A program made the translations under genes and the position numbers. Of a DNA stretch of 64,000 nt, positions 17,604 to 27,280 are shown in pieces. Origin of the DNA: Paracoccus haematequi (lineage in GTDB: Bacteria; Pseudomonadota; Alphaproteobacteria; Rhodobacterales; Rhodobacteraceae); the NCBI GenBank assembly GCA_945881965.1, contig CAMCVS010000008.1, positions 62,001 to 126,000 of the forward strand, in the 5' to 3' direction. The notes under the pieces are model-generated. The model was not told the DNA's origin. It searched no databases and was given only the letters and a program-made list of their open reading frames with translations. Every line of letters starts with the position of its first letter. Within the stretch, counting starts at the first letter, position 1.

Positions 17604-17882
17604 ATGTCCCTTTTGCCGCCTCTCAGTCTGCCTCTTGGTGTTTCGCCGGGTCAATCCAGCGCATCCCCGCCCGCATCGTCTGCATCTGGCACCACCTCGC
17701 CGTCGGGCCGGGTGACGGGTCCGGATATCGTGACACAGGTCGAACCCGTGACGCCGTCGCGCATCATGCTGGATCTGCGGCAGACCCGCGCGGAATTGCT
17801 GACATCACCGGACCTTGTCACGCTGCGCGCGCAAGAGGCCGCCCGCCGCTATGTCGCCGCGCGCAAAGTGGGGCCGACCTAA
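17604..17882 (+). CDS. Small hypothetical protein
   Basis: A 92-residue open frame with a Pro/Ser-rich N-terminal half and a helical, Arg-rich C-terminus (SRIMLDLRQTRAELLTSPDL, AQEAARRYVAARK). The ATG at 17604 is preceded by GGAG 5 bases away; the upstream ATG at 17592 has no ribosome site. It overlaps the stop of the convergent acyl-CoA synthetase by 4 bases. I know no function. Support is ribosome site, good codon use and the exact fit between neighbours. Confidence 0.55.
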   Translation: MSLLPPLSLPLGVSPGQSSASPPASSASGTTSPSGRVTGPDIVTQVEPVTPSRIMLDLRQTRAELLTSPDLVTLRAQEAARRYVAARKVGPT

Positions 17883-19399
17883 TCCACCCCTTCCGCCAGC
17901 CGCGCCCGCAGATCGGTTTTCAGCACCTTGCCATAGTTGTTCTTTGGCAAGGCGGGCAGCGTGACATAGCGCTTGGGCCGCTTGAACCGGGCGATCCGGT
18001 CCAGACAATGCGCGTCCAGCGCGGCGGGGTCGATGACCGCCCCCGGTGAGGCCACAACAAAAGCCACCACCACCTCACCCCATTCGGCGTCCGGCGCGCC
18101 GACCACGGCGGCCTCGTGGACCGACGGATGATCCAGCAGCGCCTCTTCGACCTCGCGCGGATAGATGTTGGTGCCGCCCGAGATGATCAGATCCTTGGAC
18201 CGGTCCTGCAAGGTGACATAGCCGTCCGCATCCATGAACCCCATGTCGCCGGTCCACAGCCAGCCACCGCGCAGCGCGTCAAGGCTGGCCTGCGGGTTCT
18301 GCCAGTAACCGGGCATCACCACATCGCCGCGCACACAAATCTCGCCCACCTGACCGCGTGGCAATTCCGCGCCATCCGCGCCCGCGATCATCACCTGCAC
18401 CCCCGCCTGTGCGCGCCCGACCGAGGCCAGCCGGTCACGCCAGCGCGGGTGCGCGCGGTCGGTCACATCATGGCGCGACAGCGCGGTGATCCCCATCGGA
18501 CATTCGCCCTGCCCGTAAATCTGCACGAACACCGGCCCGAACCAATCCACCGCGTCGATGATATCCGCCAGATACATCGGCCCGCCGGCATAGATCACGC
18601 TGCGCAGGCCCGCGCCGCGATCGCCTGCCGCGCGCGCATGGGTGGTCAGGCGTTTGACCATCGTGGGGGCCGCGAACATGTGCACCCGGCCATGCGCGCG
18701 GGACAGCGCCAGAATCTCGGCCGCATCAAACCCGCCTGAGACCGGGCAGACATGCCGCGCCCCCATCAGCACATGCATCACGCAATACAGCCCCGCCCCG
18801 TGGCTGAGCGGCGCGGCATACAGCGCTGCATCGGCTTCGGTGACCTGATCGACATCGGCAAAGTAACTCAGCGCCATCACCGTCATCATCCGGTGCGTGA
18901 TCATCACGCCCTTGGGCCGCCCGGTGGTGCCCGAGGTATAAAACAGCCAGGCCAGATCATCAGGTCCGCGCTGCGCCATCGCAACGGGCGCGTGGCTGAT
19001 GGCGTCCCGCCAGTCATCTGCGCCCAGCGTGATCTGCGGCAGCGCGCAGGCCACAGCCAGATCCGCGCCGGTGTCCGAGGAAACAACCGCCAGCACAGCC
19101 CCCGCGTTTTCAAGGGTCCATGCCGCCTCGCGCCCATGCAGCTTGGCGTTGAGGGGAACTGCGACCGCGCCCGCCCACCAGATGCCCCAGAGCGCCACCA
19201 GATAATCCGGCGTGTTGCGCGCAAAAATCGCGACAGGCGCGCCGGGTTGCACCCCCTGCGCGCGCAACCACCCGGCAAATCCCGCCGCCTGCGCCGCGAA
19301 CGCGGCATAATCCGCCACGCAATCGGTGCCTGCAAACAGCGCCGGACGCGCGCCCCCCGCGCCCTCTGCCGCGCGCGCCAGCCAGCTTGCGATGGTCAT
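17879..19399 (-). CDS. AMP-forming acyl-CoA synthetase
   Basis: A 506-residue member of the adenylate-forming (ANL) family. The phosphate-binding loop is LFYTSGTTGRPKGVMITH, followed by YGQGECPMG (variant of the YGxTE motif), the adenosine-binding WLWTGDMGFMDADGYV, the hinge DRSKDLIISGGTNIYPREVE and the C-terminal catalytic Lys in LPKNNYGKVLK. It activates a carboxylic acid to its CoA thioester; a medium-chain fatty acid or small aromatic acid is possible but cannot be resolved. It is divergent from accB, convergent with a small hypothetical gene, and near the ScfR-type regulator, which would fit a role in fatty acid use. Confidence 0.92.
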   Translation of the reverse strand: MTIASWLARAAEGAGGARPALFAGTDCVADYAAFAAQAAGFAGWLRAQGVQPGAPVAIFARNTPDYLVALWGIWWAGAVAVPLNAKLHGREAAWTLENAGAVLAVVSSDTGADLAVACALPQITLGADDWRDAISHAPVAMAQRGPDDLAWLFYTSGTTGRPKGVMITHRMMTVMALSYFADVDQVTEADAALYAAPLSHGAGLYCVMHVLMGARHVCPVSGGFDAAEILALSRAHGRVHMFAAPTMVKRLTTHARAAGDRGAGLRSVIYAGGPMYLADIIDAVDWFGPVFVQIYGQGECPMGITALSRHDVTDRAHPRWRDRLASVGRAQAGVQVMIAGADGAELPRGQVGEICVRGDVVMPGYWQNPQASLDALRGGWLWTGDMGFMDADGYVTLQDRSKDLIISGGTNIYPREVEEALLDHPSVHEAAVVGAPDAEWGEVVVAFVVASPGAVIDPAALDAHCLDRIARFKRPKRYVTLPALPKNNYGKVLKTDLRARLAEGVD

Positions 19400-19573
19400 G
19401 ATGCCCTCCTGTGCCCTCTATGTGCAGATTTTCACCGTTAGGGCGGCGGGGCAACCGGGCACGTCATGCTGCCATGCCGCAATCGCGCTTTCACCACGCC
19501 ACCGGATGCGATACAGGGGACAAATCGCAAAACGGGGCGGCACACGCCCACCACCACATGGGTTGGGACCGAC

Positions 19574-20050
19574 ATGACGCAAAACACCCACGACAGCGAC
19601 ACGGCCTTTATTGCGGCTCTCGCTGCGCTGCTGACCAGCAATGACCTGACAGAGATCGAAGTCACCCGCAGTTCCGGCGATGACAACATGCTGAATGTGC
19701 GTGTCAGCCGCCAGATGACCGCCGCCCCGGTGCAGGCCCCGGCCCCCGTGCAGCATGTCGTCGCCGCCCCCGCCGTTGCCGCGCCTGCCCCGGTGTCGTC
19801 CGACCCGTCCAGCCTGCCCGGCGTTGTGGCATCACCCATGGTCGGCACCGTGTATCTGCAAGCCGAACCCGGCACGCCCGCCTTTGTCACTGTCGGCGCG
19901 CAGGTGGCCGAAGGCCAGACGATCCTGATCATCGAAGCGATGAAAACCATGAACCAGATCCCCGCACCGCGCGCGGGCACCGTCAAGCGCATCCTTGTCG
20001 AGGATGGCCGCCCGGTGGAATACGGCGCGCCCCTGATGATCATCGAGTGA
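19574..20050 (+). CDS. accB: Biotin carboxyl carrier protein of acetyl-CoA carboxylase
   Basis: A 158-residue BCCP. The N-terminal region (about 1-50) is the dimerisation segment, followed by an Ala/Pro/Val-rich linker (about 55-85), and a biotinyl domain with the biotin-accepting Lys in [11 protein letters not shown]. The start at 19574 (MTQNTHDSD) was chosen because the 36 codons upstream in frame lack family similarity. AccC follows 10 bp later: together they catalyse the ATP-dependent carboxylation of biotin, the first step of fatty acid synthesis. Confidence 0.96.
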   Translation: MTQNTHDSDTAFIAALAALLTSNDLTEIEVTRSSGDDNMLNVRVSRQMTAAPVQAPAPVQHVVAAPAVAAPAPVSSDPSSLPGVVASPMVGTVYLQAEPGTPAFVTVGAQVAEGQTILIIEAMKTMNQIPAPRAGTVKRILVEDGRPVEYGAPLMIIE

Positions 20051-20060
20051 GGCGCGCCCC

Positions 20061-21410
20061 ATGTTCGACAAGATCCTGATCGCGAACCGGGGCGAGATTG
20101 CGCTGCGGGTCGTGCGCGCCTGCCGCGAAATGGGAATCCCCTGCGTCGCCGTCCATTCCACCGCCGACAGTGACGCGATGCATGTGCGCATGGCCGATGA
20201 GGCGGTGTGCATCGGGCCGCCGTCCTCCACCGACAGCTACCTGTCCGTGCCCGCCATCATCGCCGCCTGCGAAATCACCGGCGCACAGGCGATCCACCCC
20301 GGCTATGGCTTTCTGTCGGAAAACGCCAGCTTCGTGCAAGTGCTGGAAGATCACGGCCTGATCTTCATCGGGCCGTCTGCCGCGCATATCCGCATGATGG
20401 GCGACAAGATCACCGCCAAGGAAACCGCCGCGCGGCTGGGCATCCCGGTGGTGCCGGGGTCTGCGGGCGGGGTGCCTGATCTGGAAACCGCGCGCCGCGT
20501 CGCCGCCGAGATCGGCTATCCGGTGATCATCAAGGCCACCGCAGGCGGTGGCGGGCGCGGCATGAAGGTGGCGCGTGACGCCTCCGAAATCGACACCGCC
20601 TTTGGCACCGCGCGCAGCGAATCCAAGGCCGCCTTCGGCAATGACGAAGTCTATATCGAGAAATACCTGCAACGCCCGCGCCACATCGAAATTCAGGTGT
20701 TCGGCGACGGCAAGGGCGGCGCGGTGCATCTGGGCGAACGCGACTGTTCGCTGCAACGCCGCCACCAGAAGGTGTTCGAAGAAGCGCCGGGGCCTGTGAT
20801 CACCCCCGAGGAACGCGCCCGTATCGGCAAGGTCTGCGCCGATGCCGTGGCCGAAATCCAATACAGCGGCGCGGGCACGATCGAATTCCTGTACGAAGAC
20901 GGCGAATTTTACTTCATCGAGATGAACACCCGCCTGCAAGTCGAACACCCGGTGACCGAGGCGATTTTCGGCGTGGATCTGGTGCGCGAACAGATCCGCG
21001 TCGCTGCCGGTCTGCCGATGTCGTTCACGCAAGACACGCTGCGCATCAACGGCCATGCCATCGAAGTGCGGATCAACGCGGAAAAGCTGCCGAATTTCGC
21101 GCCCTCGCCGGGACGGATCACGCAATATCACGCGCCGGGGGGCCTTGGCGTGCGGATGGATTCTGCGCTTTATGATGGCTACCGCATCCCGCCCTATTAC
21201 GACAGCCTGATCGGCAAGCTGATCGTGCATGGCCGCGACCGGCCCGAAGCGCTGGCGCGGTTGAACCGCGCTTTGGGCGAATTGATCGTCGATGGCGTCG
21301 ATACCACGATTCCGCTGTTCCGCGATCTGCTGCGCGACCCGGATATCCACGCGGGTGACTATTCGATCCACTGGCTGGAAAAATGGCTGGCCCGCACCTA
21401 CGGCGGCTAA
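20061..21410 (+). CDS. accC: Biotin carboxylase of acetyl-CoA carboxylase
   Basis: A 449-residue protein of standard AccC length. Visible features: [20 protein letters not shown] at the start, the bicarbonate/ATP region [11 protein letters not shown], the substrate loop [30 protein letters not shown], and the metal-binding [16 protein letters not shown]. It carboxylates the biotin of AccB in the cytoplasm. Tight spacing to accB indicates one transcript, with aat possibly read through 27 bp downstream. Confidence 0.98.
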   Translation: MFDKILIANRGEIALRVVRACREMGIPCVAVHSTADSDAMHVRMADEAVCIGPPSSTDSYLSVPAIIAACEITGAQAIHPGYGFLSENASFVQVLEDHGLIFIGPSAAHIRMMGDKITAKETAARLGIPVVPGSAGGVPDLETARRVAAEIGYPVIIKATAGGGGRGMKVARDASEIDTAFGTARSESKAAFGNDEVYIEKYLQRPRHIEIQVFGDGKGGAVHLGERDCSLQRRHQKVFEEAPGPVITPEERARIGKVCADAVAEIQYSGAGTIEFLYEDGEFYFIEMNTRLQVEHPVTEAIFGVDLVREQIRVAAGLPMSFTQDTLRINGHAIEVRINAEKLPNFAPSPGRITQYHAPGGLGVRMDSALYDGYRIPPYYDSLIGKLIVHGRDRPEALARLNRALGELIVDGVDTTIPLFRDLLRDPDIHAGDYSIHWLEKWLARTYGG

Positions 21411-21437
21411 CGCGATCTTCACGCCAAAGGGTGGTTC

Positions 21438-22121
21438 ATGGACAGCGCCACGCCCGATGACCCGGCCGCCCCGCAGGTTCTGAGCCCCGCGTTGATGCTG
21501 GCGGCGTATCGGGCGGGCGTGTTCCCGATGGCCGAAAGCCGCGCGGCGAGCGATCTGTTCTGGGTCGATCCGCAATGGCGCGGGGTGTTCCCGCTGAACG
21601 GGTTCCACATCTCGGCCAGCCTCGGGCGGCGGATGCGGCGCGGCGGCTACAGCATATGCCTGAACCATGACTTCCCCGAAGTCGTCGATGCCTGCGCCGA
21701 CCGCCCGGAAACCTGGATCAATACGGACCTGCGCCGGGTCTATCTGGGGTTAGCAAGCCTTGGGGCCGCGCATAGCTGGGAAATCCGTGGACCGGATGGG
21801 GCGCTGTGGGGCGGCGTGTTCGGCGTCACGCTGGGGCGCGCGTTCTTTGGCGAAAGCATGGTCAGCCGTGCCACCGACGGGTCAAAACTGGCGCTGGCGC
21901 ATCTGGTCGATCATCTGCGGCGCTGCGGGTTCCTGCTGTTTGACACGCAGTTCCTGACCCCGCATCTGGAAAGCCTGGGCGCGGTGGAAATCGCGCGGGC
22001 TGATTACCGCGCACAACTGGCCGTGGCGCTGGAAGGGACGGCGCGGATCACCGCCCTGCCGCCCGATCCCGACCCGGTTCAGGTCTGGCAGCGGATGACC
22101 CAGACATCAAAGCGCGGATGA
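21438..22121 (+). CDS. aat: Leucyl/phenylalanyl-tRNA--protein transferase
   Basis: A 227-residue Aat protein. Family blocks are YRAGVFPMAES with FWVDPQWRGVFPL, ETWINTDLRRVYLGL, GAAHSWEIRG, GVTLGRAFFGESMVSRATDGSKLAL and LLFDTQFLTPHLESLGAVEI. The enzyme adds Leu or Phe to N-terminal Arg or Lys of proteins, making them N-degron substrates for ClpS-ClpAP. The gene follows accBC, and its last 43 bp overlap the convergent DUF2155 gene. Confidence 0.96.
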   Translation: MDSATPDDPAAPQVLSPALMLAAYRAGVFPMAESRAASDLFWVDPQWRGVFPLNGFHISASLGRRMRRGGYSICLNHDFPEVVDACADRPETWINTDLRRVYLGLASLGAAHSWEIRGPDGALWGGVFGVTLGRAFFGESMVSRATDGSKLALAHLVDHLRRCGFLLFDTQFLTPHLESLGAVEIARADYRAQLAVALEGTARITALPPDPDPVQVWQRMTQTSKRG

Positions 22122-22468
22122 TCCAGCGCGTTCAGCGCTGGCGATGACGCGATCATCCAGCCGTCGAACAGCGGAACACCTGCGCCATCCGCGCGGATGG
22201 TGATCCAGGCATAGGCATCGCCCGCCGGGTTGCCGGTCGGATAGCGACAATCGCGCAGCTCGACGGACAATCGCCCGAATTGAGCAACGCCACCGCGCCC
22301 GACCTCGAAATCGGTGGTTTGCCCGTTGACCTTGTCCAGCCCGCGCAAGACCGCGCCAGCCCCATGTTCCACCGCATCGGGGGCGGGGTCCTGCACAGGG
22401 TCCGGCACCGTCTGCTGCGCGCTGGCAGGCAGCGCCAGCAGCATCGCCAGCACGGCAATGCGGATCAT
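22079..22468 (-). CDS. Periplasmic DUF2155 protein
   Basis: A 129-residue exported protein. A signal peptide (about 1-18, [18 protein letters not shown]) precedes the DUF2155 domain, with LRGLDKVNGQTTDFEVG, VELRDCRYP, AYAWITI and LFDGWMIASSPALNALDHP. The two Cys residues (one mid-domain, one near the end) could form a disulfide. It overlaps the end of mlaD by 4 bases and is the last gene of the ndufA12-mlaD-DUF2155 operon found across Rhodobacterales. Function is not established. Confidence 0.9.
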   Translation of the reverse strand: MIRIAVLAMLLALPASAQQTVPDPVQDPAPDAVEHGAGAVLRGLDKVNGQTTDFEVGRGGVAQFGRLSVELRDCRYPTGNPAGDAYAWITIRADGAGVPLFDGWMIASSPALNALDHPRFDVWVIRCQT

Positions 22469-22920
22469 TTCCCGCTGTCCCCGGCCACAAATTTCATCAA
22501 CAGCGACACCAGACTGACCGCGCCTTGGGTATCCTCGATCTCGGCCCCCGGCGCGAAGAAGAACGGCGAGGCCCCCGGCACCAGTTCGACGAAATTGCCA
22601 CCCAGCAGGCCCTCGGACGCGATCACCACCGCGCTGTCATCGGGCACCTTGACGGTGGCATTGACGGTCAAGACCGTTTCGGCGCGATAGGTTTCCGGGT
22701 CCAGCCGGATATCGGACACCGACCCCACCTTGACGCCCGCCAGCCGCACATCGGTGCCGACAGTCACGCCTTCCAGCGACCGGAACGAGGCGGTCAGGTC
22801 ATAGCCGCGCGGCGCGGCCCCGATGCCTGTCACCTGACCGGCATAGACCACAAATCCGATGGCGGCGGCCAAAACGACCGCCCCCGCGACAACCTCGGCC
22901 CGATTTTCCGCTCCGCTCAT
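22465..22920 (-). CDS. mlaD: MlaD-like outer-membrane lipid asymmetry protein (MCE domain)
   Basis: A 151-residue protein with one N-terminal membrane anchor (about 9-29) and a single MCE domain ([47 protein letters not shown]). It matches MlaD, the hexameric periplasmic ring of the ABC system that returns phospholipids from the outer to the inner membrane. The ATG at 22920 (MSGAENRAE) overlaps the end of the NDUFA12 gene; the open frame upstream to 23037 is antisense-type sequence. The other mla genes are not nearby. Confidence 0.92.
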   Translation of the reverse strand: MSGAENRAEVVAGAVVLAAAIGFVVYAGQVTGIGAAPRGYDLTASFRSLEGVTVGTDVRLAGVKVGSVSDIRLDPETYRAETVLTVNATVKVPDDSAVVIASEGLLGGNFVELVPGASPFFFAPGAEIEDTQGAVSLVSLLMKFVAGDSGK

Positions 22921-23300
22921 TCGGGGGTCCACGCGTCGTAATCGCGCTTTGCCGCCGGTTCGCCGCGCCGGATCGAGCCGGGCGGGGCATAGGACAACGG
23001 CGTCCCGGTCAGGTTTTCCTGATGCGGCTGTTCCCACGCCTTGTGTTTCAGCGGCGCTTTGGTCGGCGGCGCGTCATAGGTGTGGTGCAGCCAGCCATGC
23101 CAATCGGGCGGCACGCGGCTGGCCTCGGCCTCGCCATTATAGATCACCCAACGGCGTTTCGCGTCGCGGGTCTGGAAATAGGTGTTGCCCTCGGCATCCT
23201 CGCCGACCTTCTGGCCACGCCGCCAGGTGTAAAGCTGGGTGTTCAGCGTCTGGCCGTTCCACCAAGTCACGGAACGCAAAAGCGTGGTCATCAGGCCCAT
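22917..23300 (-). CDS. NADH:ubiquinone oxidoreductase accessory subunit, NDUFA12/B17.2 family
   Basis: A 127-residue protein with the NDUFA12 signature: [63 protein letters not shown] and the C-terminal [11 protein letters not shown]. This accessory subunit of complex I is found in mitochondria and alphaproteobacteria such as Paracoccus, where it binds at the junction of the matrix and membrane arms. A ribosome site AAAGGGAA precedes the ATG at 23300. It leads the operon with mlaD and the DUF2155 gene; all junctions overlap by 4 bases. Confidence 0.95.
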   Translation of the reverse strand: MGLMTTLLRSVTWWNGQTLNTQLYTWRRGQKVGEDAEGNTYFQTRDAKRRWVIYNGEAEASRVPPDWHGWLHHTYDAPPTKAPLKHKAWEQPHQENLTGTPLSYAPPGSIRRGEPAAKRDYDAWTPE

Positions 23301-23365
23301 GTCGGATTCCCTTTATGTGCGGGTCCGATATGGACCAATTCCGCTGGCGCGTCCAGTCGGGGCAG

Positions 23366-23728
23366 CTAGGCCGCCTGCGGGGCCAGCGCGGTCAGTTCGA
23401 TCTCTATCCGGTATTTCGGGTCGATCAGGCCACATTCGATCATGGTCGCGGCGGGCGGATTTGCGCCGAAGGTGGCAGACAGGATGGGCCAGCACGGTTC
23501 GAATTCCCGCGCATCGGGCAGGTAATAGGTGACGCGGACGGCATCGGCAAAGGTCGCGCCCGCCTCGGCAAGTGCTTTTTCGATGATTGAAAGCGCGGAC
23601 ACGCATTGTTCAGTGACGGTATCGCCCTGCCCCACGGTGCCCGCGACATGCACGAAACCGCCTGCGACAACCGCGCGGGCATAGCCGATCTTTGCCTCGT
23701 AGGGACCACCGGAAAAAATACGCCGCAT
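23366..23728 (-). CDS. RidA-family (YjgF/YER057c) protein
   Basis: A 120-residue RidA-superfamily protein. FVHVAGTVGQ, IEKALAEAGATFADAVRVTYYL and the C-terminal MIECGLIDPKYRIEIELTALAP match the fold. Classical RidA uses an Arg in the segment after PAR/VEV to hydrolyse reactive enamine intermediates; here the equivalent region reads AATMIECG, so deaminase activity is uncertain and this may be one of the Rid1-7 subgroups. The ATG at 23728 was taken over an overlapping GTG. It lies 52 bp after clpX on the same strand. Confidence 0.88.
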   Translation of the reverse strand: MRRIFSGGPYEAKIGYARAVVAGGFVHVAGTVGQGDTVTEQCVSALSIIEKALAEAGATFADAVRVTYYLPDAREFEPCWPILSATFGANPPAATMIECGLIDPKYRIEIELTALAPQAA

Positions 23729-23780
23729 CACGCCCCCAAAATGAAAGAGAGCGGAGGTTGCCCCCCGCCCTGTGATCCTG

Positions 23781-25046
<1,266 letters not shown>

Positions 25047-25189
25047 GTCGTTTCCTTCCTGCCCGTCCCGACCGAAAAAGGCCGGGGGCCGGTCCGTCCT
25101 GTCATCATCCCGTCAAGATTAGGACAGGCCCGGTCCGGCCACAATGTCAAAAAGCACGCGCCCCGGACGGGGCACGGTCACGTTTTCCG

Positions 25190-25819
25190 TCACGCTTTCG
25201 GTTCGGCCTTGCCACGGCTTTCAACGATTTCGTCGATCAGACCCCAGGTCTTGGCCTCTTCGGCGGTCATGAAATTGTCGCGTTCCAGCGCCGCGACGAC
25301 GGTGTCGTAATCGCGCCCGGTGTGTTTCACATAGATTTCGTTCAGCCGCTGCTTCAGCCGTTCGGTTTCGCGCGCGTGGATCAGGATATCGGTCGCCTGC
25401 CCCTGATAGCCGCCCGAAGGCTGGTGGACCATGATGCGGCTGTTGGGCAGCGAGAACCGCATCCCCTTTTCGCCCGCCGTCAGCAACAGCGATCCCATCG
25501 AGGCCGCCTGCCCAATGACCAGCGTGGACACGCGGGGGCGGATATACTGCATCGTGTCATAGATCGACAGGCCCGATGTGACAACGCCACCGGGGCTGTT
25601 GATATACATGCTGATTTCCTTGGACGGGTTTTCCGCCTCAAGGTGCAGCAACTGTGCCACGATCAGCGTCGCCATCATGTCATGCACGGGGCCCGCGATG
25701 AAAATGATCCGCTCCTTCAACAGGCGCGAATAGATGTCATAGGCGCGTTCGCCCCGGCTGGTCTGTTCGACGACCATCGGGACCAGGGTGTTCATGTAAA
25801 AATCGACGGGATCATGCAT
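25190..25819 (-). CDS. clpP: ATP-dependent Clp protease proteolytic subunit ClpP
   Basis: A 209-residue serine protease. The catalytic Ser lies in [12 protein letters not shown], the His in [10 protein letters not shown] and the Asp in [11 protein letters not shown] context. [13 protein letters not shown] and [12 protein letters not shown] are further family blocks. It forms the tetradecameric chamber that works with ClpX encoded just downstream. The 156-bp upstream gap with the divergent photolyase-like gene should hold its promoter; I see no unambiguous heat-shock sigma site. Confidence 0.98.
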   Translation of the reverse strand: MHDPVDFYMNTLVPMVVEQTSRGERAYDIYSRLLKERIIFIAGPVHDMMATLIVAQLLHLEAENPSKEISMYINSPGGVVTSGLSIYDTMQYIRPRVSTLVIGQAASMGSLLLTAGEKGMRFSLPNSRIMVHQPSGGYQGQATDILIHARETERLKQRLNEIYVKHTGRDYDTVVAALERDNFMTAEEAKTWGLIDEIVESRGKAEPKA

Positions 25820-25924
25820 CTGCGCGCGCCTTTTGTCTGTGACGGGGTCTAGTCTCTATCTGTGAATGGAGTCTTAGTTTGCCGCCCCGCCCCCTGCAAG
25901 GGGCCGGGGGATCATGGGTTGTCG

Positions 25925-25947
25925 GGCTTGATCCGTCAGGCTTGATC
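25925..25947. repeat. Tandem repeat of GGCTTGATC upstream of the photolyase-like gene
   Basis: GGCTTGATC at 25925-25933 and 25939-25947 (14-bp period), in the clpP/photolyase-like intergenic region. Confidence 0.65.
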
Positions 25948-25975
25948 ACGGGCGCGGGCGGCTTAGCTGCGCCAG

Positions 25976-27178
25976 ATGGATCAGATCATCTTTACCCCCA
26001 CCCGCGCCGCCGGTCTGGAACGGCTGGCAGATTTCACGCCCCGCGCCGGGGCTGCCTATACGGCCGGGCGCAACACCGACCCCGGCCCCGCTCAAAACGG
26101 CGCAGTGTCGCGGCTGTCGCCGTGGATACGCCACCGTCTGGTCACCGAGGAAGAGGTGCTGCGCACGGTTCTGGGTCGTCATACACCACAGGCGGCAGCC
26201 AAGTTCATCGACGAGGTGTTCTGGCGCGCCTATTGGAAGGGCTGGCTGGAAATGCGGCCCTCGGTCTGGACCGGCTATCGCGCCGGGGTTGCGCGCGCAC
26301 TGGACCGGGTGGCGACCGAAGCCGGATTGCGCCGCGACTGGGAAGCCGCCTGCAAGGGCGAAACCGGCATCGACGGCTTTGACGACTGGGCGCGCGAATT
26401 GGTGGCGACCGGCTGGATGCACAATCACGCGCGGATGTGGTTCGCGTCGATCTGGATTTTCACGCTGCGGCTGCCGTGGGAATTGGGCGCGGATTTCTTT
26501 GCCCGCCATCTGATGGATGCGGATCCGGCGTCAAACACGCTGGGCTGGCGTTGGGTCGCGGGGCTGCATACACCCGGCAAAACCTATCTGGCCACCACCG
26601 ACAATATCCGCCGCTACACGGACGGGCGGTTTGCCCCCACGGGCCTGTCGCGCGAGGCGCACCCCATTGCGGGTGCGCCCAACCCGCCCGCGATGGCGCT
26701 GGACCTGCCGCGCTTGGGCGACTTGCCTGCGGGCAAGGTCGGGCTGATCCTGCATGACGAAGACCTTGCCCCGTGGTTTCTCGGCGCGCCGGGGGCCGAG
26801 GCGACGCTGTTTATATCCGCCCGCGCCGGGTTCAGCCCCTTGGCGATGGGGGCGGCAGGGGCGGCGTTCGCGGCGGGTGCCGCAACTGATGCCGTCGCGC
26901 GCTGGCAGGGGCGGTTGGGCCGGGTCACGCAGGGCGCGGCACACGCCGATGCAATCGCCGACTGGGCCGCGACCGAGGGGCTTTCGGTGGTGCGCGCGGC
27001 CTATGCGCCTGTGGGGCCGACGGCGGATTTGCTGGCGAACGCCGCGCGGCGGCTGGCAGAGGCGGGCTGTGTTCTGGAGCCTGTGGTGCGGCCCTATGAT
27101 GCGCGGGCCTGGCCCCATGCCACGCACGGGTTTTTCAAGTTCCGCGAGGCGATAGCTCGGTTACTGTCCGCGCTGTAA
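25976..27178 (+). CDS. Photolyase/cryptochrome-like FAD protein with apparently permuted domain order
   Basis: A 400-residue protein. Residues about 35-215 match the helical FAD-binding domain of photolyases: SRLSPWIRHRLVTEEEV, FIDEVFWRAYWKGWLEM, GFDDWARELVATGWMHNHARMW, FTLRLPWELGADFFARHLMD and DPASNTLGWRWVAGL. The usual N-terminal alpha/beta antenna domain is missing from the front. The C-terminal 150 residues instead look like that domain: GKVGLILHDEDLAPWFL, AIADWAATEGLSVVRAAYAP, LLANAARRLAEAG and HATHGFFKFREAI, which resembles the end of the photolyase alpha/beta domain (FTPF-type segment). The motif normally contacting the adenine of FAD (NPxxQ) is altered to TTDNIRR. The role may be light sensing or an electron-transfer function rather than repair. 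Confidence 0.82.
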   Translation: MDQIIFTPTRAAGLERLADFTPRAGAAYTAGRNTDPGPAQNGAVSRLSPWIRHRLVTEEEVLRTVLGRHTPQAAAKFIDEVFWRAYWKGWLEMRPSVWTGYRAGVARALDRVATEAGLRRDWEAACKGETGIDGFDDWARELVATGWMHNHARMWFASIWIFTLRLPWELGADFFARHLMDADPASNTLGWRWVAGLHTPGKTYLATTDNIRRYTDGRFAPTGLSREAHPIAGAPNPPAMALDLPRLGDLPAGKVGLILHDEDLAPWFLGAPGAEATLFISARAGFSPLAMGAAGAAFAAGAATDAVARWQGRLGRVTQGAAHADAIADWAATEGLSVVRAAYAPVGPTADLLANAARRLAEAGCVLEPVVRPYDARAWPHATHGFFKFREAIARLLSAL

Positions 27179-27186
27179 CAGCGGTC

Positions 27187-27245
27187 GCAGGGGGGCGCTG
27201 CCCCCCGCGCTGCGCGCCCCCCGGAGTATTTTCGGCAAAATGAAA
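27187..27245 (-). repeat. Gene-end repeat with GGGGGGC/GCCCCCC hairpin (copy 2)
   Basis: Reverse complement of the element type at 1787-1845: on the minus strand it reads TTTCATTTTGCC, GAAAATACTCCGGGGGG, then a GC-rich stem. The perfect stem is GGGGGGC (27190-27196), GCT, GCCCCCC (27200-27206). It lies between the convergent ends of the photolyase-like gene and soxF. Confidence 0.7.
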
Positions 27246-27280
27246 GGGGGCAGGCCGCGCCCGCCCCCCGTCGCAAAGGT

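Noticed and set aside
20040-21668. 542-codon open frame antisense to accC
   Set aside because: Complementary shadow of a GC-rich conserved gene; no ribosome site or family match.
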